Notes under the pieces: generated by a model
Databases searched by the model: none
What the model was told of the DNA's origin: nothing
Seen by the model: only the letters and a program-made list of their open reading frames with translations
Translations under genes and position numbers: made by a program
In this document: positions 1 through 6,372 of the stretch, one piece after another
How the letters are laid out: every line of letters begins with the position of its first letter
How positions within the stretch are numbered: the first letter of the stretch is position 1
NCBI GenBank assembly: GCA_009923475.1
Contig: RFTM01000036.1
Span: 1-10,173 of the forward strand
Direction: 5' to 3'
Source: Gammaproteobacteria bacterium
GTDB lineage: Bacteria; Pseudomonadota; Gammaproteobacteria; Steroidobacterales; Steroidobacteraceae
Length of the DNA stretch: 10,173 nt

Positions 1-702
1 TGGGAGCTGCCGTCCGAACAGGCCTTCGCCGCCTGCGTCGCGGGGCTGCGCAAGGCCGGCGTCGCGCTGCGAGACGGCACCGCAGCAGATCTGCAGTCGC
101 GCTGCGTGAACGCCCTCGTCATGGGCGAGGATCCCGACGGCAACGCCTTCGAGCTCTACTGGGGCCGCGTGCGCGGCTACGACCCGTTCATCTCGCAGCA
201 GGGCGTGTCGGGCTTCGTCACCGGCGACCTCGGCGCCGGCCATGTGGTGCTGCCCGCGCCGCAGCTCGAGCGCACCGCCGAGTTCTACAAGACGCTGCTC
301 GGCTTCGGCGACACCGACGAGATGCGCCTTGCGATGTCGCCGGACCCGGCCGTGCCGCCGCTGCGGCTCTTCTTCCTGCACGCGACCTGCCGTCGCCATC
401 ACAGCCTCGCGCTGATCCCGATGCCGGTGCCCTCGGGCCTCGTGCACACGATGGTCGAGATGAAGGAGATCGACGATGTCGGCCGCGCGCTCGACCGCTG
501 CGTCGCCGCGGGCTACCACATCTCCTCTTCCTTCGGCCGCCACTCGAACGACGGCATGCTGAGCTTCTACGTCGCGACGCCGGGCGGCTTCGACCTCGAG
601 GTCGGCTGCATGGGCATCACGCCGGATTGGAGCACCTGGGTGCCGACCCGCAGCCTCATACCCGACATCTGGGGCCACAAGTGGTCCCCGCCGCCGGCAT
701 GA
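1..702 (+). CDS. tesB: Extradiol (meta-cleavage) dioxygenase, TesB/HsaC type, 5'-truncated
   Basis: Likely the Fe(II)-dependent dioxygenase that opens the catecholic A ring of 3,4-dihydroxy-9,10-secosteroids (3,4-DHSA) in the cytoplasm. The reading frame is open from base 1, and the first visible residues already belong to the first VOC module, so about 65 N-terminal residues lie outside the window. 233 residues are present. The metal triad is visible in the second VOC module: His81 (in GHVVLP), His149 (in LVHTMVEM) and Glu200 (in FDLEVG). Their spacing matches HsaC H145/H215/E266 as I recall them. The active-site segments HHSLAL and GRHSND..SFY and the terminal WGHKW also fit this family. 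The Val codon at 106 is not the start, because homology continues upstream. The stop overlaps the next start (ATGA), implying co-translation with the C-ring hydrolase genes. Other extradiol dioxygenases, such as biphenyl types, are less likely given the neighbours. Confidence 0.88.
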   Translation, partial: WELPSEQAFAACVAGLRKAGVALRDGTAADLQSRCVNALVMGEDPDGNAFELYWGRVRGYDPFISQQGVSGFVTGDLGAGHVVLPAPQLERTAEFYKTLLGFGDTDEMRLAMSPDPAVPPLRLFFLHATCRRHHSLALIPMPVPSGLVHTMVEMKEIDDVGRALDRCVAAGYHISSSFGRHSNDGMLSFYVATPGGFDLEVGCMGITPDWSTWVPTRSLIPDIWGHKWSPPPA

Positions 703-1595
703 GCGCCGCCGCACCCACGGACAAGCGCATGACCCTGTCGCAGGCCGTGGCGCAACTGCGCGACGGCATGACCGTCGGCATCGGCGGCTGGGCCACGCGC
801 CGCAAGCCGATGGCGCTGGTGCGCGAGATCCTGCGCTCGCCCTTGAAGGACCTCACGGTGGTGTCCTACGGCGGCCCCGATGTGGGCCTGCTCGCCGCTG
901 CCGGCAAGCTGCGCAAGCTGGTGTTCGGCTTCGTCTCGCTCGACGTGCTGCCGCTCGACATGCACTTCCGCAACGCGCGGCAGGCGGGCGCCTTCGAGGT
1001 CATGGAGCTCGACGAGGGCCTGGTGCAGCTCGGGTTGCGCGCCGCGGCGATGCGCGTGCCGTTCCTGCCGACGCGCGTCGGCCTCGGCACCGACATCCTC
1101 GCCCGCAACCCCGGCATCAAGACGATCCGCTCGCCCTACGCCGACGGCGACACCCTGGTCGCCATGCCTGCGCTCAAGCTCGACGCCGCGCTGCTGCACG
1201 TCACCGAGTCCGACGAGCGCGGCAACTGCACCATCCAGAGCCCCGACCCGTTCTTCGACGAGGCGATGGCGCGCGCCGCCGACCGCACCTTCATCACCTG
1301 CGAGCGCATCGCGCCGACCGCCAAGGTCTGCGACCACGCCAACGCGCGGCTGCAGCCCTTCGAGCGCTCGGTGGTGACGGGCGTCATCGAGGCGCCGTTC
1401 GGCGCGCACCCGACGGCGGGCGTGCCGGGCTACGGCATCGACGTCGAGCACCTCAAAGAATACAACGCGGCGACGACGCCCGAGGGCTGGGCGGATTACC
1501 GCCGGCGTTTCGTCGACCTCGCCAGCCACGACGACTACATCGCGGCCGCCGGCGGCCGGCTGGCCATCGCCAGCATCGCGCCGCCCGTCTATTGA
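699..1595 (+). CDS. ipdA: IpdA-like CoA-transferase-fold subunit (steroid C-ring hydrolase, alpha)
   Basis: Alpha subunit of a class I CoA-transferase-fold heteromer. In actinobacteria IpdAB is a hydrolase that opens the remaining C ring of COCHEA-CoA rather than transferring CoA. The protein is 298 aa, close to mycobacterial IpdA (about 290). Recognisable segments are GIGGWATRRKPMAL (residues 27-40), VVSYGGPDVGLL (54-65), the acidic EVMELDEG (100-107) and PFLPTRVGLGTD (121-132). The acidic segment probably contains the equivalent of the glutamate reported as essential in IpdA (about Glu105); that assignment is from memory. I chose the ATG at 699 because it overlaps the upstream stop and gives an N-terminus (TDKRMTLSQAV) that matches the family. 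The ATG at 729 is an alternative. No clear Shine-Dalgarno precedes 699, so translation probably depends on coupling. The Comamonas counterpart is probably scdL1. Confidence 0.88.
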   Translation: MSAAAPTDKRMTLSQAVAQLRDGMTVGIGGWATRRKPMALVREILRSPLKDLTVVSYGGPDVGLLAAAGKLRKLVFGFVSLDVLPLDMHFRNARQAGAFEVMELDEGLVQLGLRAAAMRVPFLPTRVGLGTDILARNPGIKTIRSPYADGDTLVAMPALKLDAALLHVTESDERGNCTIQSPDPFFDEAMARAADRTFITCERIAPTAKVCDHANARLQPFERSVVTGVIEAPFGAHPTAGVPGYGIDVEHLKEYNAATTPEGWADYRRRFVDLASHDDYIAAAGGRLAIASIAPPVY

Positions 1596-1614
1596 GCGCG
1601 CCCGGGAGACACGC

Positions 1615-2409
1615 ATGAACGCTCCGGCCTACACGCTCGCCGAACTCTGCATCGCCCAGTGCGCCGAGGTCTGGCGCGGCGAGGGCGAGGTGCTCGCCAC
1701 CGGCATCGGCCTGCTGCCGCGCCTCGGCGCCGGCCTCGCCAAGCTGACCTTCAACCCCGACCTGCTGATGACCGACGGCGAGGCCTACCTGCTCGCCGAA
1801 CCGGTGGCGCTCGGGCCGCGCGGCGCGCGCGATGCGCGCATCGAAGGCTGGATGCCGTACTCGCGCACCTTCGACCTGCTGTGGGGCGGTCGCCGCCACG
1901 CGCTCGTCGGTCCGGTGCAGGTCGACCGCTACGGCCAGATGAACATCAGCGTCATCTGCGACTACGCGAAGCCCAAGGCCGCGATCCTCGGCGCCCGCGG
2001 CTTCCCGGGCAACTCCATCTCGCACGCCAACAGCATCTTCGTGCCGAACCACTCGCCGCGCGTGTTCGTGGCGGGCGAGGTCGACATGGTCTGCAGCGCG
2101 GGCTACAACCCCGCGCGCTGGCCGGACGGCAAGGTGCCGGAGTCGCTGCGCATCGGCCGCGTCATCACCGACCTCGCGGTGCTCGACTTCGGCGGCGCGG
2201 CGCACGCGCCGCGGCTGCTGACGTTGCACCCCGGCGTGACCGCGGCGCAGGTGCAGGAGGCCACCGGCTTCCCGCTCGAGGCGCCGGCCAGCGTGCCCGT
2301 CACGCCGCCGCCGTCCGCGGAACAGCTCGAGCTGATCCGAACACGGCTCGATCCGCGGAACCTGCGCGCCACCGTGTTCAAGGGCGACCCGCCGGGTGAC
2401 CACCGATGA
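1615..2409 (+). CDS. ipdB: IpdB-like CoA-transferase-fold subunit (steroid C-ring hydrolase, beta)
   Basis: Beta subunit partner of the preceding gene, 264 aa against about 250 for mycobacterial IpdB. Family features are GARGFPGNSISHAN (residues 126-139) and the characteristic end of CoA-transferase beta subunits, VITDLAVLDF followed by LHPGVTAAQVQEATGF (183-219). Where true class I CoA-transferases carry the catalytic glutamate in an (S)ENG motif, this protein reads MTDGEAYLL (52-60). That fits the IpdAB hydrolase type better than a transferase. A GGGAGA ribosome binding site at 1603-1608 sits just before the ATG, in the 19-base gap after ipdA, the largest gap in the operon. The stop overlaps the next start by ATGA. 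The closest alternative is a glutaconate CoA-transferase beta subunit, which the gene context makes less likely. Confidence 0.87.
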   Translation: MNAPAYTLAELCIAQCAEVWRGEGEVLATGIGLLPRLGAGLAKLTFNPDLLMTDGEAYLLAEPVALGPRGARDARIEGWMPYSRTFDLLWGGRRHALVGPVQVDRYGQMNISVICDYAKPKAAILGARGFPGNSISHANSIFVPNHSPRVFVAGEVDMVCSAGYNPARWPDGKVPESLRIGRVITDLAVLDFGGAAHAPRLLTLHPGVTAAQVQEATGFPLEAPASVPVTPPPSAEQLELIRTRLDPRNLRATVFKGDPPGDHR

Positions 2410-3356
2410 GCGACACCGTACCGCCCCGCAGCGCCGACATCCGCTACGAGACCGACGCGCCGGTCCTCTACGAGGTCCGTGACGCGGTGGCCTGGGTCAC
2501 GCTCAACCGGCCCGGCCTCGCCAACGTCCAGAACTCGCAGATGACCTACGCCCTCGACGACGCGTTCCGCCGCGCGGCCGCCGACGACACGGTGAAGGTG
2601 ATCGTGCTGCGCGGGGCGGGCAAGCATTTCTCGGGCGGCCACGACATCGGCACGCCAGGCCGCGACGTCGCCAAGAGCTGGCCCGAGCGCCGCACGCTCT
2701 GGTGGGACCACGTCAACAAGCCGGCCGCCGAGTACCTCTACGCGCGCGAGCAGGAGGTCTACCTCGGCATGTGCCGCCGCTGGCGCGAACTGCCGAAGCC
2801 CACCATCGCGATGGTGCACGGGGCCTGCATCGCCGGCGGACTGATGCTCGCCTGGGTCTGCGACCTCATCGTCGCCTCGGACGACGCCTACTTCGCCGAT
2901 CCCGTGGTGCGCATGGGCATCCCGGGCGTCGAGTACTTCGCGCATCCCTACGAGCTCAACCCGCGCATCGCCAAGGAATTCCTGTTCACCGGCGACCGCA
3001 TGGGCGCCGAGCGCGCGTACCAGATGGGCATGGTCAACCGCGTCGTGCCGCGCGCCGAGCTCGAGGAGGCGACCGCCAAGCTCGCCGCCCGCGTCGCCGA
3101 GATGCCTCGGCTCGGGCTCGCGCTCACCAAGCAGGCCATCAACCACGTCGAGGACCTGCAGGGCAAGCGCAGCGCCATGGACGCCGTGTTCCACATGCAC
3201 CACTTCGCGCACGCGCAGGGCGACCTCGCGATGGGCCATAGCTTGGGCGGCATGGACGCGAAGTCGATGGCCGCCCACAACCGCCAGTCCGCGACGGACG
3301 CGCCTGCGGGCGACAAGGACGGCGGCGACAGGGCGGGCGGGTCGAAGGAGGGCTGA
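2406..3356 (+). CDS. Divergent enoyl-CoA hydratase/isomerase (crotonase) family protein
   Basis: Crotonase-fold protein of 316 aa, longer than the usual 250-270. It has the two oxyanion-hole segments KHFSGGHDIG (residues 73-82) and VHGACIAGGLML (137-148) and the conserved DRMGAERAYQMGMVNRVVP (197-215). An insertion of about 35 residues (roughly 85-120, with WPERRTLWWDHVNKPAAEYLYAREQE) separates the oxyanion segments. Aligned by eye to rat enoyl-CoA hydratase, the two catalytic glutamates (Glu144, Glu164) are replaced by Met147 and Val167, so ordinary hydration chemistry is doubtful. The last 20 residues are Gly/Asp/Lys-rich and look disordered. It follows ipdB with an ATGA overlap. I recall a tesB-ORF1-ORF2-ORF3 arrangement in Comamonas testosteroni in which ORF3 (scdN) is a hydratase-like gene, and this may be its counterpart. 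It should act on a CoA thioester of the C/D rings, but the exact step is unknown. Confidence 0.82.
   Translation: MSDTVPPRSADIRYETDAPVLYEVRDAVAWVTLNRPGLANVQNSQMTYALDDAFRRAAADDTVKVIVLRGAGKHFSGGHDIGTPGRDVAKSWPERRTLWWDHVNKPAAEYLYAREQEVYLGMCRRWRELPKPTIAMVHGACIAGGLMLAWVCDLIVASDDAYFADPVVRMGIPGVEYFAHPYELNPRIAKEFLFTGDRMGAERAYQMGMVNRVVPRAELEEATAKLAARVAEMPRLGLALTKQAINHVEDLQGKRSAMDAVFHMHHFAHAQGDLAMGHSLGGMDAKSMAAHNRQSATDAPAGDKDGGDRAGGSKEG
3345..3351 (+). promoter_or_regulatory. Strong Shine-Dalgarno for ipdC
   Basis: AAGGAGG, a full match to the anti-Shine-Dalgarno core, lies inside the last codons of the upstream crotonase gene, four bases before the ATG at 3356. It supports that start and suggests that ipdC is translated efficiently in its own right, besides the TGATG coupling. 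Confidence 0.7.
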
Positions 3357-4417
3357 TGGCGGTCTCGCTGCACACGCCGCTGGTCGACATGCTCGGCTGC
3401 CGCTTCCCCATCGTGCAGACCGCGATGGGTTGGGTGGCGCGGCCGGAGCTCGTCGCGGCGTCCTGCAATGCGGGCGCGTTCGGCTTCCTCGCCGCCGCCT
3501 CGCTGCGCGCCGAGGAGGTGGGCCCTGCCATCGACCGCGTGCGCGAGCTCACCGACCGGCCGTTCGGCGTCAACTTCCACATGTTCCAGCCGGGCGCGAC
3601 CCAGATCGTCGACACCATCATCGCGGCCAAGGTGCGTGCGGTGAGCTTCGGGCGCGGCCCCGACAAGGCGATGATCAAGCGCTTCCGCGACGCCGGCATC
3701 GTCTGCATGCCCACCGTCGGCGCGCTCAAGCACGCGCGCAAGATGGTCGAGATCGGCGTCGACGCGGTGACCATCCAGGGCGGCGAGGGCGGCGGCCACA
3801 CCGGCTCGGTGCCGACCACGCTGCTGCTGCCGCAGGTGCTGGACGCCGTGAAGGTGCCGGTGGTGGCGGCGGGCGGTTTCTTCGACGGCCGCGGCCTCGC
3901 CGCGGCGCTCGCCTACGGCGCCGCGGGCGTCGCGATGGGCACGCGCTTCCTGATGACCCGCGACTGCCCGGTGCCCGAGCCGACCAAGCAGCGCTACGTG
4001 GGCGCGGGTCTCGACGACATCGTGCTCACCACCCGCCTCGACGGCCTGCAACATCGCCTGATCCGCAACGAGGTGCTCGCCGACTTCGAGTCGGCCGGGC
4101 CGTTCAAGCTGCTCGTGAGCGCCGTCGCCAACGCGCTGCGCATGAAGCGGCTCACGGGCGCGAAGTTCGGCGAGCTCGTCGCCGCGGCGCGCGGCATGCA
4201 GCGCGAGGGCGGGCTTTCCTTCGGCCAGGCGCTGATGGCCGCCAACTCGCCGGTGCTCATCGAGCGCTCGATGATCCAGGGGCGTCCCGCCGAGGGCGTG
4301 ATGTCCACCGGCCTGGTCGCCGGCATCCTCGGCGACCTGCCGAGCTGCGAGGAACTCGTCTCGCGCATGGCGGAAGACGCCGCGCGCCAACTCGGACGTC
4401 TCTGCGGAGGGACCTGA
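3356..4417 (+). CDS. ipdC: IpdC-like NAD(P)H-dependent FMN oxidoreductase
   Basis: TIM-barrel flavoprotein of the 2-nitropropane dioxygenase/nitronate monooxygenase family, 353 aa, matching mycobacterial IpdC (about 355). IpdC is needed in C/D-ring breakdown; loss of it blocks processing of a 5-hydroxy-indanone-carboxyl-CoA intermediate. The N-terminus has the family pattern FPIVQTAMGWVARPELVAA (residues 17-35). FMN-binding features are QGGEGGGHTG (141-150, with the family's conserved His at 148), VVAAGGFFDGRG (169-180) and AAGVAMGTRFL (189-199). The extended C-terminus (about 230-350) is typical of IpdC rather than of short nitronate monooxygenases. The start overlaps the preceding stop (TGATG) and follows a strong ribosome binding site. 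Sitting between ipdAB and an echA20 homologue, the same gene set as the KstR2 regulon of Mycobacterium, strongly favours a steroid role over nitronate detoxification. Confidence 0.87.
   Translation: MAVSLHTPLVDMLGCRFPIVQTAMGWVARPELVAASCNAGAFGFLAAASLRAEEVGPAIDRVRELTDRPFGVNFHMFQPGATQIVDTIIAAKVRAVSFGRGPDKAMIKRFRDAGIVCMPTVGALKHARKMVEIGVDAVTIQGGEGGGHTGSVPTTLLLPQVLDAVKVPVVAAGGFFDGRGLAAALAYGAAGVAMGTRFLMTRDCPVPEPTKQRYVGAGLDDIVLTTRLDGLQHRLIRNEVLADFESAGPFKLLVSAVANALRMKRLTGAKFGELVAAARGMQREGGLSFGQALMAANSPVLIERSMIQGRPAEGVMSTGLVAGILGDLPSCEELVSRMAEDAARQLGRLCGGT
4406..4410 (+). promoter_or_regulatory. Shine-Dalgarno for the echA20-like gene
   Basis: GGAGG ends eight bases before the ATG at 4419 and lies within the last codons of ipdC. 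The spacing is near ideal and fixes the start of the next gene, which begins one base after the ipdC stop. Confidence 0.65.
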
Positions 4418-4418
4418 C

Positions 4419-5168
4419 ATGCCCATCAAGGTGGAGATCCGCGAGCGGGTCGCCGAGGTCGTCATCGACCACCCGCCCGTCAACGCCCTCGACTCGGCCG
4501 CCTGGCACGAGCTCGCCGCCACCATCGAACGCGTCGGGCGCGACCCCGAAGTGCGCTGCGTGCTGCTGCGCTCCGAGGGCAAGGGCTTCTGCGCCGGTGT
4601 CGACATCAAGGAGCTGCAGGCGCACGGCGAGCGCATCGTCGACGTGAACCGCGGCAACTACCTCAGCTTCCGCGCGGTGCGCGCCTGCGAGGTGCCGGTG
4701 GTGTCGGCGGTGCACGGCTACATCATCGGCGGCGGCATCGGCCTCTGCGGCGCGAGCGACGTGGTGATCGCGGCGGACGACGCCTTCTTCTCGCTGCCCG
4801 AGATCGACCGCGGCGCGATGGGCGGCGCCTCCCACCTCGCGCGCATGCTGCCGCTGCACAAGGTCCGCGCGCTGTTCTTCACCGGCGGGCGTTGCCCGGC
4901 CGACGAGGCCTATCGCCTGGGCGCGGTCGAGAAGGTGGTGCCGCGCGCGGCGCTGCTCGACGAGGCTCGCGCTTTCTGCGCGGTGATCGCCGGCAAGAGC
5001 CGCCGCGCGCTGGTGCTCGCCAAGGAGTCGCTCAACGGCATCGAGCCGCAGGACGTCGACCGCTCCTACCGCTTCGAGCAGGGGTTCACGCTCGAGATGT
5101 ACATGAGCCCCGACTCGCAGAAGTCGCGCGACGCCTTCGTCGAGGGCAAGCAGGCGGCGAGGTTCTGA
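4419..5168 (+). CDS. echA20: EchA20-like crotonase, proposed steroid D-ring hydrolase
   Basis: Crotonase-fold enzyme of 249 aa, the same length class as mycobacterial EchA20, which opens the D ring of HIEC-CoA to give the substrate for IpdAB. Matching segments are VVIDHPPVNALDSAAWHEL (residues 14-32), GKGFCAGVDIKELQ (55-68), VNRGNYLSFRAV (77-88), GYIIGGGIGLCGASDVVIAADD (100-121) and LPEIDRGAMGGASHL (126-140). One of the two usual catalytic glutamates is replaced by glycine (Gly108) and the other is kept (Glu128). As far as I recall, actinobacterial EchA20 shows the same combination, consistent with a C-C bond hydrolase rather than a hydratase. The C-terminal SYRFEQGFTLEMYM (216-229) also fits. 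It lies one base after ipdC and six before the first dehydrogenase. The Comamonas counterpart may be scdY, but I am not sure of that name. Confidence 0.85.
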   Translation: MPIKVEIRERVAEVVIDHPPVNALDSAAWHELAATIERVGRDPEVRCVLLRSEGKGFCAGVDIKELQAHGERIVDVNRGNYLSFRAVRACEVPVVSAVHGYIIGGGIGLCGASDVVIAADDAFFSLPEIDRGAMGGASHLARMLPLHKVRALFFTGGRCPADEAYRLGAVEKVVPRAALLDEARAFCAVIAGKSRRALVLAKESLNGIEPQDVDRSYRFEQGFTLEMYMSPDSQKSRDAFVEGKQAARF

Positions 5169-5174
5169 GGCGCC

Positions 5175-6368
5175 GTGGCCATCGACCTGCGCTACACGGA
5201 CGCCCACCGCGCGCTGCGCGCGGAGGCCCGTGCCTGGCTCGAGGCGAACGTGCCGCGCGAGCCGCTGCCGTCGTTCGACACGGCCGAGGGTTTCGAGGCC
5301 CACCGCCGCTGGGAGGCGCAGCTGCACTCCGGCCGCTGGAGCATGGTCACCTGGCCGCAGGAATTCGGCGGCCGCGGGCTGGACCTCATCGAGTGGCTGA
5401 TCTTCGAGGAGGAGTACTACCGCGTCGATGCGCCCTTCCGCGTCAACCAGAACGGCGTGTTCCTGTTCGGACCGACGCTGATGGAATACGGCACGCCGGA
5501 GCAGAAGGCGCGTTTCCTGCCGCGCCTCGCCGCGGGCGAGGACATGTGGGCGCAGGTGTGGTCCGAGCCGCAGGCGGGGTCCGACCTCGCCGCGCTGCGC
5601 ACCACGGCGGTCCGCGACGGCGACCACTACGTCATCAACGGCCACAAGATCTGGTCGACCCGCGCGGTGCACGCGGACTGGGGCTTCGGGCTGTTCCGCA
5701 CCGACCCCGCTTCCGAGCGCCACCGCGGCCTCTCCTACATCGTGTTCCCGCTGCGCACGCCGGGCGTGCGCATCCGCGGCATCCCGCAGCTCGATGGCAA
5801 GGCGGGCTTCGCCGAGATCTTCTTCGAGGACGCGCGCGTGCCCGTCGCCGACCTGATCGGCGGCGAAGGGCAGGGCTGGTCGATCGCCATGGCGACCGCC
5901 GGTTTCGAGCGCGGACTGATGCTGCGCAGCCCGGCGCGTTTCCAGCGCACCGCGCAGCGCCTGGTCGAGCTCTACCGCCGCGAGACGGCCGCGCAAGGCG
6001 CGGCGCCGATCGACCCCGGCCTCGGCGCCGCGGTCACGCAGTGCTGGATGGACGCCGAGGCCTATGCGCTCGCCACCTACATGACGGCCTCGCGCCTCAT
6101 CGCCGGCGGCAGCATCGGCGCCGAGGCGAGCCTCAACAAGGTCTTCTGGTCCGAGCTCGACGTGGCGATGCACCGTGCCGCGATCGCGCTGCTCGGCGCG
6201 CGTGCGGAGCTGCGTGCGCAGGGGTCGGAAGCCGCTGCGGCGGCCGACGAGGCCTGCCGCTGGATGGACGGCTTCCTGTTCTCCCTCGCCGGCCCCATCT
6301 ACGCGGGCGCCAACGAGATCCAGCGCAACATCATCGCCGAGCGCGTGCTCGGCCTGCCGAAGGGCTGA
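5175..6368 (+). CDS. ipdE1: Acyl-CoA dehydrogenase, IpdE1-like catalytic subunit
   Basis: Full-length acyl-CoA dehydrogenase of 397 aa, probably the catalytic half of a heteromeric enzyme acting on the indanone-carboxyl-CoA intermediate (IpdE1-IpdE2). Visible features are WPQEFGGRGLDLIEW (residues 60-74), the FAD/substrate region WAQVWSEPQAGSDLAALRT (125-143), NGHKIWST (155-162), a beta-barrel domain to about 225, and the helical C-terminal domain ending in GPIYAGANEIQRNIIAERVLGLP. The medium-chain-type catalytic glutamate position (YEG) reads YAG here. Instead, Glu245 in AGFERGLML lies where isovaleryl-CoA dehydrogenase and the ChsE family carry the base. The start is GTG at 5175, preceded by GAGG (5167-5170) overlapping the previous stop. 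It is followed at once by a second, degenerate dehydrogenase, the arrangement typical of alpha2beta2 steroid dehydrogenases. Whether it is IpdE1 or another steroid FadE is inferred from context. Confidence 0.83.
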   Translation: MAIDLRYTDAHRALRAEARAWLEANVPREPLPSFDTAEGFEAHRRWEAQLHSGRWSMVTWPQEFGGRGLDLIEWLIFEEEYYRVDAPFRVNQNGVFLFGPTLMEYGTPEQKARFLPRLAAGEDMWAQVWSEPQAGSDLAALRTTAVRDGDHYVINGHKIWSTRAVHADWGFGLFRTDPASERHRGLSYIVFPLRTPGVRIRGIPQLDGKAGFAEIFFEDARVPVADLIGGEGQGWSIAMATAGFERGLMLRSPARFQRTAQRLVELYRRETAAQGAAPIDPGLGAAVTQCWMDAEAYALATYMTASRLIAGGSIGAEASLNKVFWSELDVAMHRAAIALLGARAELRAQGSEAAAAADEACRWMDGFLFSLAGPIYAGANEIQRNIIAERVLGLPKG

Positions 6369-6372
6369 AGGC

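Noticed and set aside
627..698. Earlier in-frame start (TTG at 627) for the ipdA homologue
   Set aside because: It would overlap the conserved C-terminus of the dioxygenase by over 70 bases. The ATG at 699 gives the family-like N-terminus and the usual ATGA coupling.
3356..4417. Nitronate monooxygenase or enoyl-ACP reductase II (FabK) as the function of the flavoprotein
   Set aside because: It shares the fold, but the length, the C-terminal extension and the position between ipdAB and the echA20-like gene all favour IpdC.
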